NCBI GenBank assembly: GCA_019055375.1
Contig: JAHQIW010005186.1
Span: 62,001 to 126,000 of the forward strand
Reading direction: 5' to 3'
DNA from: Parelaphostrongylus tenuis
Taxonomy: Eukaryota > Nematoda > Chromadorea > Rhabditida > Metastrongylidae
Length of the DNA: 64,000 nt
A program made the translations under genes and the position numbers. The notes beneath the pieces were generated by a model. That model made no database searches. It was given only the letters and a program-made list of their open reading frames with translations, and was not told where the DNA came from. Shown in pieces: positions 45,991 to 57,114 of the stretch (its first letter is position 1; each line of letters begins with the position of its first letter).

Positions 45991-46573
45991 ACTGTTTTTC
46001 TTCTTTAAGCAAAACACGAGGTGTTATAATAAAATTTATTCACAGCTGACGTTTCGGCAGTTCGCCTTCTTCAGAGCCTGGAAAGGTCAAATTGTCCGCA
46101 ATCCAATAAGCCAAACACCTCCAACACTCTTTTAGAAAAAATCACCAGACCTAGATTTCAATCGCATCAAGCACAAAATCAACTCTCAACATACTCACCG
46201 CTTTTTATATGTGTTCCACTGAATGATTCAAGTGGAGACAACCGCAAGGAGATCACATAGGCTCGTAATGCACCTTACACATCAAAATAACAGTCTTATA
46301 TACTGACTAAAATCACGTGTGATAACAAGGCATTCCTCCCTGCGGTTCATAGTTGGATTGAAAAAAAAACTTTAAAAAACTTTAAAAGAGTGTTGGAGGT
46401 GTTTGGCTTATTGGATTGCGGACAATTTGACCTTTCCAGGCTCTGAAGAAGGCGAACTGCCGAAACGTCAGCTGTGAATAAATTTTATTATAACACCTCG
46501 TGTTTTGCTTAAAGAAGAAAAACAGTAATTATATTGAAGCATGCCGAGGTTAATAGACAGTCGGTCTTGGGAA
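45991..46573. mobile_element. Young foldback retroelement-like repeat with 13 bp target duplication
   Basis: Two 144 bp arms (45991-46134 and 46383-46526) are identical inverses by eye. The direct repeat TTAGTTTATTATT occurs at 45978-45990 and 46574-46586, so the insert is 45991-46573 with a 13 bp target-site duplication. Each arm holds a hammerhead-like core (CTGAAGA, GGC/GCC, GAAACGTC), and the tail ATGCCGAGG recurs in copies at 13985 and 21890. Long, variable target duplications and hammerheads suggest a Penelope-like relative, without coding sequence. Confidence 0.65.
46439..46473 (+). ncRNA. Minimal hammerhead-like motif, family 3
   Basis: Core CTGAAGA (46443-46449), short helix II GGC/GCC with an extra A, GAAA (46462-46465), palindromic ACGT helix III, cleavage base C, helix I GGCT/AGCT. 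Its mirror copy is at 46044-46078 on the minus strand. Helices are short, so function would need dimer formation. Confidence 0.45.
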
Positions 46574-48344
46574 TTAGTTTATTATTTTATCAACAATTTC
46601 ACTGAAAAAGGCAAATCTATTAATCTATAATCTAATCTACTATTTTGAGCTTTAATTCTCGCCGAATATCATCATAATCTCACATGCCGCAGCATAATTT
46701 TAGTTTTACAGAGTTGCTCACAACCCATGGGGACATCAGCTACACTATTCAGTTCCTTATTACTTCCACAGACAAGTCTGCCACTAGGTTCTTGTCTTCG
46801 ATATACCTTAAAATCATTATTGAAATCAGTGATTCTTATCGAAAACTTGATACTTTCGTTTTCCTGCACCTTGCTTCAATACAACCAACCATATCTCGGT
46901 CGTTTAGACCTCTTTAACTGTTAATTTTAATAGGCTCAATCTGATGAAAAGGAAAAGGGAATAATAGAAGCTAAAAAGCCAACGTCTGTCCTTTTAGTGA
47001 AGAACTAATTTAATTTGCCGTCTTTTCATATCAACACATTGAGATACTCTAAGCATGTGCCACAGTGCTCAGAGGGCAATCGCAGAGAGAGTGTTTAGTT
47101 AGAGTTTAAGAAAAAAGAAACTGGTTATTCTTGGAAAGCAATAATGAAATGACCGATGTTTTCCAAAGTTGCGATGTCATAAATCCTTCTTCCTATATCC
47201 AGCCATTTCACGAAAAATCTAGACTTTCGAAGTTTTCTATTTTGACACGAAAGAACGATTTTCTGGCTCAAAAACGCTGTGCATATCTGGGCCTCAGAAT
47301 GACTTCGGAAAATCAGACTATTTTCTTTTGAAAAATTTAGTTTCGTCGAACTGTGATCAGTGAAAGAAGGAACCTATCCATACGCATTCAATGAAATCGT
47401 CTTAGTTAGATAGCCCTCAACATGCTAATCCGCACTTTTGTTTTCCTCTTTTTGCGCTGCAGATTGAGTTTCTACTGGGAATTCCTTTCCTAGTGCGATA
47501 GGGTTCACACGATTTTAGTGCTTTCGTCTAGCTACTCTCAACAAAGAATTCGGAAACTCATAGAATTTTGAGCAACTTTCGTTCTGTTTACTAACCGGAT
47601 ATTCACTGAATGATCTTTGAATGGAACCCTAAACTAACTCTCTATCAATGCTTTGGCTTGCGTTGCCAAGAATTGCTTTATTAATTTGAAGCACCGTAAT
47701 GCAAAAGTTGGCTTCTCTGAAAACTCCAGAAAATGGATTACTTTTTGAGCAAAGATCTAAAAATCACTTGCACTCTATTCAAATCTGTAATTAGTACAAT
47801 CAAGGCTTCAAAAACCAATTAATGCATCTTCGAGACTTGCAGACACTAGTAATTTAATTTTTTGCAAAAAAGTGGGCAGAACCCGAAGAAAAAAGCGAAC
47901 GCAAGATTTCCTCAATGTTGGTCTTTGAATTCAACTTTCTGACTCTCATGTGTGAAAGTCGAGATGTGTTGGGTGTGGTCTTTGAAGAGATTTTCATGCG
48001 AAAGTCGAATCTACTTAATTCACAACATACAAAATATTCTCCGTCATTTAATCTTCGTTCATTGCCATCTCATAAATTCTTGAAATGATTTGATTTCATT
48101 TTGGCTAATCAGTCCACTAATCACTTTAGAAACAAGCACTTGCTCGCTATCTACAGATGCGAAAGAATTTCTTATTGGTAAAACGAAAAAACGGCAAAAC
48201 CTCATGGAGAAAATAGTATAGATTTTACAATCCTCACTTTTGTTTACACCTTAATTCAATTTCATTGCAGAGTGCAATATGAAATACAATCTTAAGAATG
48301 CTTATATATGCGTAAAACTAAAGCCGAGCTGGCTTTGAACCCGT

Positions 48345-48361
48345 GATTATACTTTCCACAG
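48345..48361 (+). promoter_or_regulatory. Likely trans-splice acceptor of the peptide gene
   Basis: TATACTTTCCACAG ends at 48361, 15 nt before the ATG at 48376. A second acceptor-like TTTCATTGCAG ends near 48271. Confidence 0.5.
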
Positions 48362-48375
48362 CTCAAGCTCGTGCT

Positions 48376-48600
48376 ATGTTCCTCCCCAGCAAAGTTCTTG
48401 CGCTGCTTTTCCTTCAACTATGTTTTAAAGTTATCAATAGCTTTCATTATCCAACCGTCAACGAAATTGATGTTGCGAGAGTAAAACGCTCTTCAAACCC
48501 GATTCGGTATGGACGAAGTTCTTCCATTAACGCCGAGCAAATTAGTTCATATCCAGGGATGGGTAACGAGCACTCGAAACAATTGCCTCATTATCTTTGA
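48376..48600 (+). CDS. Secreted peptide precursor, predicted RY-amide neuropeptide
   Basis: A 74-residue open frame. Residues 1-22 form a clear signal peptide (MFLPSKVLALLFLQLCF..). After a short spacer, residues 37-38 are the dibasic site KR, followed by SSNPIRYG and Arg. This is the standard proprotein-convertase site plus Gly donor for C-terminal amidation, so the predicted product is SSNPIRY-amide. A TTTCCACAG acceptor ends 15 nt before the ATG, a typical spliced-leader position in worms. One peptide copy only. I cannot assign it to a named nlp or flp gene. An internal GTAACG near 48562 could be a donor, so the C terminus is less certain. Confidence 0.65.
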   Translation: MFLPSKVLALLFLQLCFKVINSFHYPTVNEIDVARVKRSSNPIRYGRSSSINAEQISSYPGMGNEHSKQLPHYL

Positions 48601-49638
48601 GAAAAGAGAAAAAGTCGTCTTATAATACTTCCGCTATCGTCTCTCCTAATTCCATCGGGTCTTAGAGCTAACCGATTCAGCTCTTCTAAATGTAGTTTTA
48701 TAGCCAAGTTGTTGACAATTCGGATAATCCTCTCGAAAACAAACTAAGTCAAGTCATAGAAGGAAAAATGAAGTAAAGTGAAAGCAAAGCTCACAGTTAT
48801 TCAGGACCACCCTCAGTAATGCTGTTGCTTATTTGACGTCGTAGCTCTCTTTACAGATATCATGGAAGTTTGCAGATGTTAGATTTGTCCATATTGAATT
48901 TTGTGTAAAAGTTACCACCAAACATGAGGACCATTAGCCTTGGGTTTTAGGATGCTTGAGAAAAACACGTAAGAAAACACTCAGATTTGTCTATAAGTGG
49001 ACTAAATATTTTTTGACCTTTCAATATTATTTGATCCTTTGCACTTGTCGATTTTTCTCAAAACCGCAAACATTTTTACTTTTTCATAGTGAGTCTTTTG
49101 CTCTTAATAGTCAGATGACTATCCTTCACATAAATACTGACTCTCAAAGGCCATTAGAAATGATCGAATTCGTGTACGCGCTTAGCTCAAGCCCTGAGGA
49201 TCTGTCTTGTCTGTTTAATAATGCGTTCAATTTGGGATGAGCATAGCTTTTTCTAGAAACCCGAGATATCCTTGTCATGATGTGACGTTCCTGAATATTC
49301 GCCACAGGCGCTTAGCGGACATTGTAAATCGCAAAGAATCTTACTGTAGACAGTTATTGCAATTTTTTTTGAATAAAGTTGCAATTATTATATCGTGACA
49401 GTTACGTATGTTGTACAGACTACGAAGACGCTTTGGTTCCTTATGGCCACCTCAAGTCGAATTAGGTTCTAAAGTAGTTTTATATAACTTATGATCTATA
49501 AAAATTTCTGGCAGTAAAATTTGGTACTTCTCTCTTTTCACTGCGTGTTAATTTCGGAGTAGTGTATCTATTGTCACGCTTCTGCCTATCAAAATTTTTC
49601 GCGCCTTTGTCAAAGTTTTTTGATTGTTGTGATCTGGA

Positions 49639-49816
49639 ATGTCTATCACAAACGAAGAAGAAGACACTAGAAAAGCCTCTTTTTGTTGTCCATCAGCCGA
49701 TGATATGTCAGTCATTTTTTTTACTTCATTCTGTTTCATCGTCTATGTCCTTCTTACAGTAGTCGCTCTCAAGATTCTCTTCTTATATGCCTATAAAATT
49801 TTGTTTAAGAGAAATA
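49639..49816 (+). CDS. First-exon candidate: short N terminus plus transmembrane segment
   Basis: ATG opens MSITNEEEDTRKASFCCPSA, then a hydrophobic span (about residues 23-51, VIFFTSFCFIVYVLLTVVAL onward) followed by YKILFKRN and a GTAAGC donor, phase 1. Short polar N terminus, Cys pair, membrane span and basic cytosolic start fit a synaptotagmin N terminus, and C2A exons lie 8.5 kb downstream on the same strand. The phases do not join directly (phase 1 to an exon needing phase 2), so at least one linker exon is missing or the link is wrong. Confidence 0.45.
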
Positions 49817-49927
49817 GTAAGCTTCGTCCAAAACTGTTGGAATCTCAAGATTTATCATGTTTTTACTGCTTTTTCGCAGTGTTACAATGCTTTTATTATA
49901 CCTAAGAAAGGAGTGGTTAGCAGAAAA

Positions 49928-50000
49928 CCGATCGCTGACGAGAGTTGAACACTCGTTTCATACATCCGAGACGCATGCTACCACTACACCATCGAGGCCA
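49928..50000 (-). repeat. tRNA-like repeat family B
   Basis: Reversed B-box GAGTTGAACACTCGTTTCA and A-box GCATGCTACCACTACACCAT. Confidence 0.55.
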
Positions 50001-51084
50001 CATCATACTCACCACTGTTATAATTATTCTTATTCTTAGAAAATTTCATCACATCTTTCCCATATGTGAATGTTTTTTGCTATCATTAAACATTGTTTTA
50101 TTTGAATTATACCTATCTAAAATGAAATATTTTGCGCACACACTCTCCCCCTCTTTTTTTTTGCAAATCATAAAGAAATAAGACCTCGATTCGGAATCTC
50201 AGACCGAAATGCTGTCTTTAGACTATCTCACCTACTTAATAATGTTATGTTAGAGCATCAAGTTACTGCACGGAAATCTCATTTCCGATCTCCATGCCTC
50301 GTCTGCTTTCATATTCGACGTAAATAACATTCGAAAATCTTGCCATAATAATATTTTATTTATGCATAAGAGCTTTACGATATAAAATTCCACCAGAAGT
50401 AGCTACACTTTAGTAATTTTCACCGTGCTCCTTTCGTGGTAAGTTTGAGGATACCGACGAATCAGATGGCTACGTAATCATTCCCTTGCCTCGAACGCTT
50501 CTTGGAAAAGCTTTTTACATGCGTCCTTTCCTGCTATAATTAATTACGTCTTATTCATGTTCTACTGTCTGCTGTGGTTGTTCGTTTATAAGCTTCTCTT
50601 GAGATTTCAGTAGGCTTCATCATCTGCGGGATTGACTGAGAGATGTTTGCGGTCTCAAATGTGAATAAGCCGGAAGGCGATGCAATTCAGTTGAGAAAAA
50701 AGCGAGTGCGATTTAATTGAAGTCTTGACTAGCCTCATAGCGATCATGGATGTTTTTACATAGACTCTATTGTTCATCCATATTCTTTAACACACATTTA
50801 AGCCAGCCTAGAACCTTGCCAAGCCATATAACTACAACCGCAGCATTTGAAATTATGCTCATATTCTGGACTTCCTAACAAATACTTTCTCTTCATGATC
50901 GAGCTGCATACATTTACTGCTAGACATATAATCAAGGCAAGAAGATCGCCGAATAGGCGCCTAATTGATGTTACATTGTCGATAAGCTTACACGAAGTTG
51001 TTAGAGAGAGAGAGATCTTTATTATAACTAACGAGAGTAGTCTTGTCATCATCAAAGTCACGAAGAATTGAGTTGAAATCGTCC

Positions 51085-51290
51085 GTCTGAAGTGGGTAAA
51101 TTGGCACCAGACTTGTCTGGGAGGATTAACAGCACTGACTCGATGCAGAGGTAGGTTACCGCGAGTCTCTGTAAAGGCCAGATATTCTTTCGTTCAAATT
51201 AAGCAAGGTTTAAAGTTGAAGACGAATGCGTGGCACATCCCTCAGGGATTGATCAACGCCAAGGAGTCTATGGTTATCCTTTTACATATC
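51085..51290 (+). repeat. SINE family A, 5' truncated
   Basis: Starts at the body (AAATTGGCACCAGACTTGTC) and runs to CAGGGATTGATCAACGCC; no tRNA-like head. Confidence 0.6.
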
Positions 51291-51559
51291 TTGCTATGCT
51301 CTAGGTTTTGCATAAACACTTGTATTGTTATGTCCTATTCCCTAGAATAATCCTGTTGACGGGAAGTTTCTGACAGCCACCTATTACACTTTAAACAGCT
51401 AAAAGAATGGAGGAGTAGGCCGCTATGATGAAGTACGAAATGCGCTGCTTTGGAAAGGTATAGTCGCAGTTTGAATTCGTTGTGCATGGATTAGATCCCA
51501 GTTTCGTCCGCATCTCAGCATTCTTATGGTTATATTTCCTATCGGGATCAATCATGTGA

Positions 51560-51830
51560 AGAATTTGTTTTGGCACTTTATCATCCGTCTTCGGTGTGTT
51601 TTACTTTTCACTGTGCGGTTCTCAGTACTTCTAGCATCCAATTGTTTTTTTGGTTTCTTCCTGGACGTCATAGAATACTGATTGATCGCGTCTCCTTGCA
51701 ATCTCGAGGATACCCTGGCTGTGGCGTTCCATAAGAGGTTGCTGACTGCTGGAGAGTTGGGGTTGGGGCTGGAACTCGGCTCGACGTGCGTCGCGATGAG
51801 CATTATAACCACTCGGCCATGGCGTTCCCT
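51560..51830 (-). repeat. SINE family S, best copy
   Basis: On the reverse strand begins CGCCATGGCCGAGTGGTTAT, a good A-box of the tRNA-Ser/Leu type, and ends in the family tail (AGAAGTACTGAGAACCGC). Confidence 0.6.
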
Positions 51831-51999
51831 CATGTCAGACTGTGGCGTTAAACAAGGATTAGAGATTGGATTAAATCAGCATTTTTGATCACCTATGAGT
51901 GTTGATAAGCACTCATGAGGTTTGCAATATCACTGCTAGCACTCTGGCTTCAGAGCCCTAGCAATTCATGTCGAGTGACCGTAACAGCTACTTCTTACG

Positions 52000-53580
52000 C
52001 TCTTCCGTGGTCGCATCGAGTTGACTTGAGCAGGGCACTACACGCATGTGTCAATCTAAATTTATAGTTCCCCTTATACAGAATGACTCTTTATTGATTG
52101 GTTGGTTAATGGAGATATCTAATTTTCTCGAAGAACTATATTTTCACTGAGCTCAAGATATTTGTTGATGCATAAATATTAGCGCAATCAGAATACGTAG
52201 TGCCAAACCGCGATTTAGAGAGATTTTTCTCAGCGTATCCATCAGACTAGCCGACGCTGGTCAAGTTATTAGTGATACTTGATGCGCGGTTCATCCCCTT
52301 CCAAGCATATCACGGGTATTAGTGTTCGGATACTCTTTAGTTCCCACGACGTTCACTCCACCACCCTTCTCATCTATTTTCACAATTTCTCAACAGTGAT
52401 GGCTTGTTTCATCTCATATTTGAATTATGTTGATTACTCAACCAGTTTAATGTTATGATCATCTTATTATCTCCTCCATCCCTCATTTCTGGAATACTCG
52501 GTGCGTGGCGCGTAAGATCTTCGACGTACCTGAATAATCATCCTAGATCTCTACTGCATGGGCCTTAAAAAGCCCATGCTTCCTACCATTTTCTGAATAC
52601 AGAATGAAGAATCTTCAAGAAACGTCAGGGTAATTAAACGTAATCCTATTCAAAACTTTTTCTAATGAATTTTTAAGGTATATCTCTTGGAAGATATAAA
52701 TGTGAAAGGAAGACGTTTAGCATTAATGGGAGTTTTATTCAAAATTTGTTATGGGCGCAGCCATTGAGCACCAGTTTCTCTAGCCGCCCATGAAGAGCAT
52801 CAATCGCCTCCATCATGAAATCTTCTGCAATGGAAAAGAACTTCTTACTTCTGTTTTCCAAGTTTAGTCGAAGTCCTCAATTTAGTAGGCTATGTTTTGC
52901 CCTTCAGCCAACATCAGAGATATAAGTTATACAGTGTCGAGTCGGTGTTTTTGGTTGGCCACTGCGTAGCATTCATAGCTTAAGACATAGGCAATCAGTT
53001 TTTCGCAGACTACAATAGGCGATTGTGGAAAGCCGTCATCTTACAAAGTTACCAGATCTTCAATATCTTCCCAAAGCGTAATGATTGATAAGATTTTATT
53101 TTGTAGTGTGACAAGGTACCTTTCGCCATTCATGATATCTCGAAGCATGAGGGCTCACGATCCTGCCCGAAGTTTGACGCCATGAGTTTTGCATAATTCT
53201 CGATCTTGTTTGCTCCAACCTTAGTCTTTCGTATCTTCCAACGTCTTCAAAATTCGAAAACATAACGCTGTACTTTGTAACGTGACATTAACTGTGAACG
53301 TTTATGGACGACAGGACATCCATCTGATTTAATACGACTCCCAATTTTCAAAAAATCACTCGATATGCAATAAACCGTATTTACTTCCTATAAATGAGAA
53401 GTATGCACATAAGTACTTTACAAACATATTTGCTCACTTATTTATATATTATACACGACCCGTCATCACAACAATCTACCGCCCCCGTCTCAAAGTCTTG
53501 CTTTCCTGGCATCTATCCTCCACGAAAGTCAGTAAACATTTCACGTGCTACTTCGGCTCCTGTTTGAGGACTTCGTCTTC
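52000..53580. other. Unassigned stretch
   Basis: No exon recognised. A short reverse-strand frame near 52735-52860 (IAEDFMMEAIDALHGRLEKL) looks protein-like but has stops on both sides. The end (53480-53640) resembles the tail-like sequence also seen at 57530-57665. Confidence 0.35.
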
Positions 53581-53641
53581 TTCAAACTGTCATAGAATGC
53601 TGGTCAAGATGATTGTCCTTGAAACTTCGACGTCGCGCTGC

Positions 53642-53735
53642 CGATATATATATATATATATATAGTATATATATTTCAATGTATATGTATATATAGATAT
53701 ATACATACGTATATTTACATATAGTAAGTTATATA
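53642..53735. repeat. AT-rich microsatellite
   Basis: TA/TATG/TACA runs. Confidence 0.9.
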
Positions 53736-54297
53736 ATATAATAACACTTTCATAACGTGATACTTCAAATGAGCGAACCACTTTTCAGTCGCCCTATGCA
53801 AATTGGTTTTCGTGTCCGAAATCAATCACAACTTGTTCTCCATTGCACTAGGACTTTCTTCATAGAATATACTTTATTCAAATTTGTTTGCCCCAGTGAA
53901 TAAGCATTCTTCTACATGTCCTTCAATCAGTCTTATAGAGAGGAGCAGACTTGCCATGCATCTCATCTGACAAGTCCGACAATAATTTTGGCATTTTCAC
54001 AGTAAAATTTTCATTCCTGTATCATCTGAAGAAGTTCGTTTCTCCAGAGCTTCAATTCTGGAACTCAGTGGACTGCTTTGAGCAAAATTCGATCTTACCT
54101 ATCCAGCTCATTGTCATGCTAATCGGAAATCGCGAACGGTATTCTCAAAGGTTCTCACCGTTCGTTTAGAACGGCACGTTGTTTGAAAAAGCAAGACAGT
54201 GACAAACGAAGCAAGTACAAGTCGTAATCGAGTGAAAACCTACTGTGGATAGCTACCTAAATAAAGTATACATGACATATCTGGCTAAAGAATCACA

Positions 54298-54460
54298 TCA
54301 GATATCATCTTCTTGCAGATCAGCAAGCTTTACTGATACTCTTTTGTCGATGACAGCAAGCAAATGCGCTGGCTGGCAAACATCTGGACATAAATACACC
54401 AGATTGGAGGGTTTTTCAATTATTACATCATCATCTAAAATTATATGCACTACTCGGCTA
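54298..54460 (-). CDS. Candidate 3' terminal exon, unrecognised protein
   Basis: Minus strand: after a TTTCTACAG acceptor the frame reads SRVVHIILDDDVIIEKPSNL and onward (LAVIDKRVSVKLADLQEDDI) to TGA at 54298-54300, 53 residues, needing two bases from an upstream exon. The composition is strongly protein-like. A possible upstream piece (AVEVRSSFRGKYCSSQ) lies near 54500-54560 but ends in a stop. It could be a real gene end or a dead copy. Confidence 0.35.
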
Positions 54461-54781
54461 CTGTAGAAATATGCCCCTATTTCTGTACTGATCAGTAGCT
54501 ATTGTGACGAACAATATTTGCCTCTAAAACTGGATCTAACCTCCACAGCCGTCAAACCTGTGTCAGGCGACGAATGATCAGCTCCAAAACTGAGTTAGAT
54601 TAGCTCGGTGAATGAGACACTAGTGTGAAAGACAGTGATCAAGGGCTGAAAGCATTTGGGAGCGGAGACGCGTGAACGTTTAACTTTGACGTTTTATTTC
54701 TGAGATTCCATGTTTTAACTGCTCTTTTCACAGCCTTATGATGCCTCACATATACCCAAGTCAATTGAGTGGTGAGCGAAA

Positions 54782-54860
54782 TTTCGACTTCAGACGGGAG
54801 TTAAAGCTGCGTTTCAACCATACAGGAAGCGTGTGCTATTACTACTACACCATATAGTCA
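54782..54860 (-). repeat. tRNA-like repeat family B
   Basis: Reversed family B unit with decayed A-box (GTGTGCTATTACTACTACAC). Confidence 0.5.
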
Positions 54861-55259
54861 CCGCTTACCCATCACTCATTATTCAATATTTCACTGGTTT
54901 TTCCTCACTCTGTTCACACTCAGTTCACTTAGTTTTATTTCATGCTTTTCAGTTTCTATCAAACTTTCTGCAGCAGTCTAATCGCCGACTCGATCTAAAG
55001 TAGTGAGCGGAGCAATTTGACTTCTAGTGCACCTTTCACCGAGTAAACATTGCGCTCAAGCCTTTGATGACCACGTCGCCAAAACAAAGCTTTGTTGAAT
55101 TAGGTCGGAGAAGAATTGGCCACAGATTATGATAATCGTATCTCAGCCAAGTAAATAGACTGAGAATCGATGCTGCAGTTAAAACAATGAATTAATGCGA
55201 CTAATTTCTCAAGATGTTTTCTTAGTAGTTGGCACCAAACTCGCATTATTTTGATTTTC

Positions 55260-56700
55260 CACCTAAGAATACTGCTATGGTCAGCGGTAAACGGAGTTGG
55301 TAGCTCGGATATCTTTTTTCACTGCAGCTGCTAATGCACCCTGATGACGAAACAATGACGAACATATCGACATTAAAAAATCATTGATACGTATATATAT
55401 ATATTATATATCTGTATATATGCTATATATATATGCTATATATATATATGTATATATATATGTATATATATACTGCAAGTTTCTCCAGAAATTTCTGTTA
55501 TAAATATTGTTAAGATTTTTGTTATAAATAAGACCATCGAAGACTATTGTGCTAGTATAGTGTTTTCTCTCTGACATCTCATATTGTGGAATTTATGTGT
55601 TAGGTTTGTCCCCATGATTTCTTCCGCATCGCAACACTTTTGATATTACATTTGATATCTATTAAAGAAATCAATAAGACAACAATATTATGCCATCATG
55701 ATCAATAACATACAACTATTTACTGGACAAGGATTGAATGTCTTCTTCCCAGAATGAGTGAGGCTGGCGAGAAGAGAAGTCGATGAGGTCAATTCTGAGG
55801 TGATTGTAGTCATTGAATTTTTCCTTTCAGAAATGCTGCTTTAGAGCGCGAAGGAGAAAATTATTTAATGGAGTAATCTCAAGGCATAAGGTAGATGTGG
55901 TCTTGGTGGGGTCCAGTTTCTCTAAAACGTGACAAGTCGACTTTGCAACGTGTGCTCGAGCGTTATCCTGAAGAAGGGGAATAATAACAATTTGTTAATG
56001 CTGTAGGCGACGGTTACCAGAAGAAACAGCGCGGCAACTTTTTTTTTGTGAAGTTGTTAATGCACCCTTATTACGGAATGGCTAGGAATATACCGACATC
56101 AAAAATACTAAAAGTAGCAATATATACTAAGCTAGTACCTCTAATGCAACTTTTTACAAAGACTGTATGATATCTGACATGGATAAAATTATCAATGGTT
56201 CTTAGTCACTTTCCTATTGCTCTCTGACATGTCAACTTATGAGAATCACGTATTGGATTGCCCCATGATTTCTCTCGCATTTCGAAACCTCGTTGATTCA
56301 GTTGCTATTCATTTTGAGACATTAGTTGATCAGCATTTATATCACCATCATGATCAATGATATGCAAGTATTTGCTGCGCAAAGATTGGATGTCTTTTAC
56401 TCAAAAAGAATGAGGCCTATGAATAAGGAATTTGCTGAAGTACCTAGATTTTTCTCCGCAAATACTGCTTCAGGGCGCTGGAGATATGATAATCCGATGG
56501 AGCAAAATCAGGGCTATAAGGCAGATGTAGTGTCGTGGTTGAGCCCAGTTTCTTCAAAATGTGGGTGTCGACTTTTGCAACGTATGAGCGTTATCGTGGA
56601 GAAAGGCGACACTGAGTCGTTCCGATTCAGCCGTCATCCGGAGTTGCTCCCGTAGACGTTGGCATTGATTGTGCTTGTTGTCGAGTCCCTGGAATAGCAT
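55260..56700 (-). repeat. Tandem duplication (about 720 bp) of a mariner remnant
   Basis: Landmarks recur about 720 bp apart: GTTAATGCACCC-type at 55333/56056, CCCCATGATTTCT at 55610/56262, AAGGATTGAATGTCTTCT at 55730/56383. Copy 1 reads QDNARAHVAKSTCHVLEKL on the minus strand (about 55890-56000), the mariner DNARPH block. Copy 2 has an APSDYH-like relic near 56490. Both are riddled with stops. Confidence 0.6.
55388..55475. repeat. TA/TG microsatellite
   Basis: Alternating TATATG and TATA units inside the first tandem copy. Confidence 0.9.
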
Positions 56701-56997
56701 ACCCTGCCGAAACAGCATACCTGCCAATCTCATAACACCGAGAGCATTATCCTCCGAGCATGAAACTTGGCTTTGGTCACGGTGGCGGGTTTGATTACTA
56801 GTATCCTTCTAACCCATTCCCTGACTGAAGCCATTAAAACATTTTCCAACATACTACAGCCTTTAATTTCATTTAAAATTGAAAAACGTTCAATGAAACA
56901 ATAGTGCGAAAAAAAAAGCGTAGGACAATATAATAATTCCCCATATAATTTTCTAAAAAAGTTCTCTGAAGCCTTACCCGAGGTTTGGTATGCCAGA

Positions 56998-57044
56998 GGC
57001 CATACACTCGTGTTTCGGAGGTCTCGCCCTCCTCGTCAGTGGCC
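56998..57044 (-). ncRNA. Hammerhead ribozyme, left arm
   Basis: Minus strand: helix I GGCCA/TGGCC (5 bp, perfect), CTGACGA, helix II GGAGG/CCTCC with loop GCGAGA, GAAA, helix III ACAC/GTGT with loop GA, cleavage base A. No mismatch in any helix. Confidence 0.85.
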
Positions 57045-57068
57045 CACGCCCCTCATTAAGCCCTCAGG

Positions 57069-57114
57069 GGCCACTGACGAGGAGAGCGAGCCTCCGAAAC
57101 ACGCGTGTATGGCT
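57069..57114 (+). ncRNA. Hammerhead ribozyme, right arm
   Basis: Helix I GGCCA/TGGCT (one G-U), CTGACGA at 57074-57080, helix II GGAG/CTCC, GAAA at 57096-57099, helix III ACAC/GTGT with loop GC, cleavage base A at 57109. Differences from the left arm sit in loops or keep pairing. Confidence 0.83.

Noticed and set aside
56326..56655. 109-codon forward frame
   Set aside because: The strand that makes sense is the minus strand, where mariner relics lie; the forward frame is a shadow.
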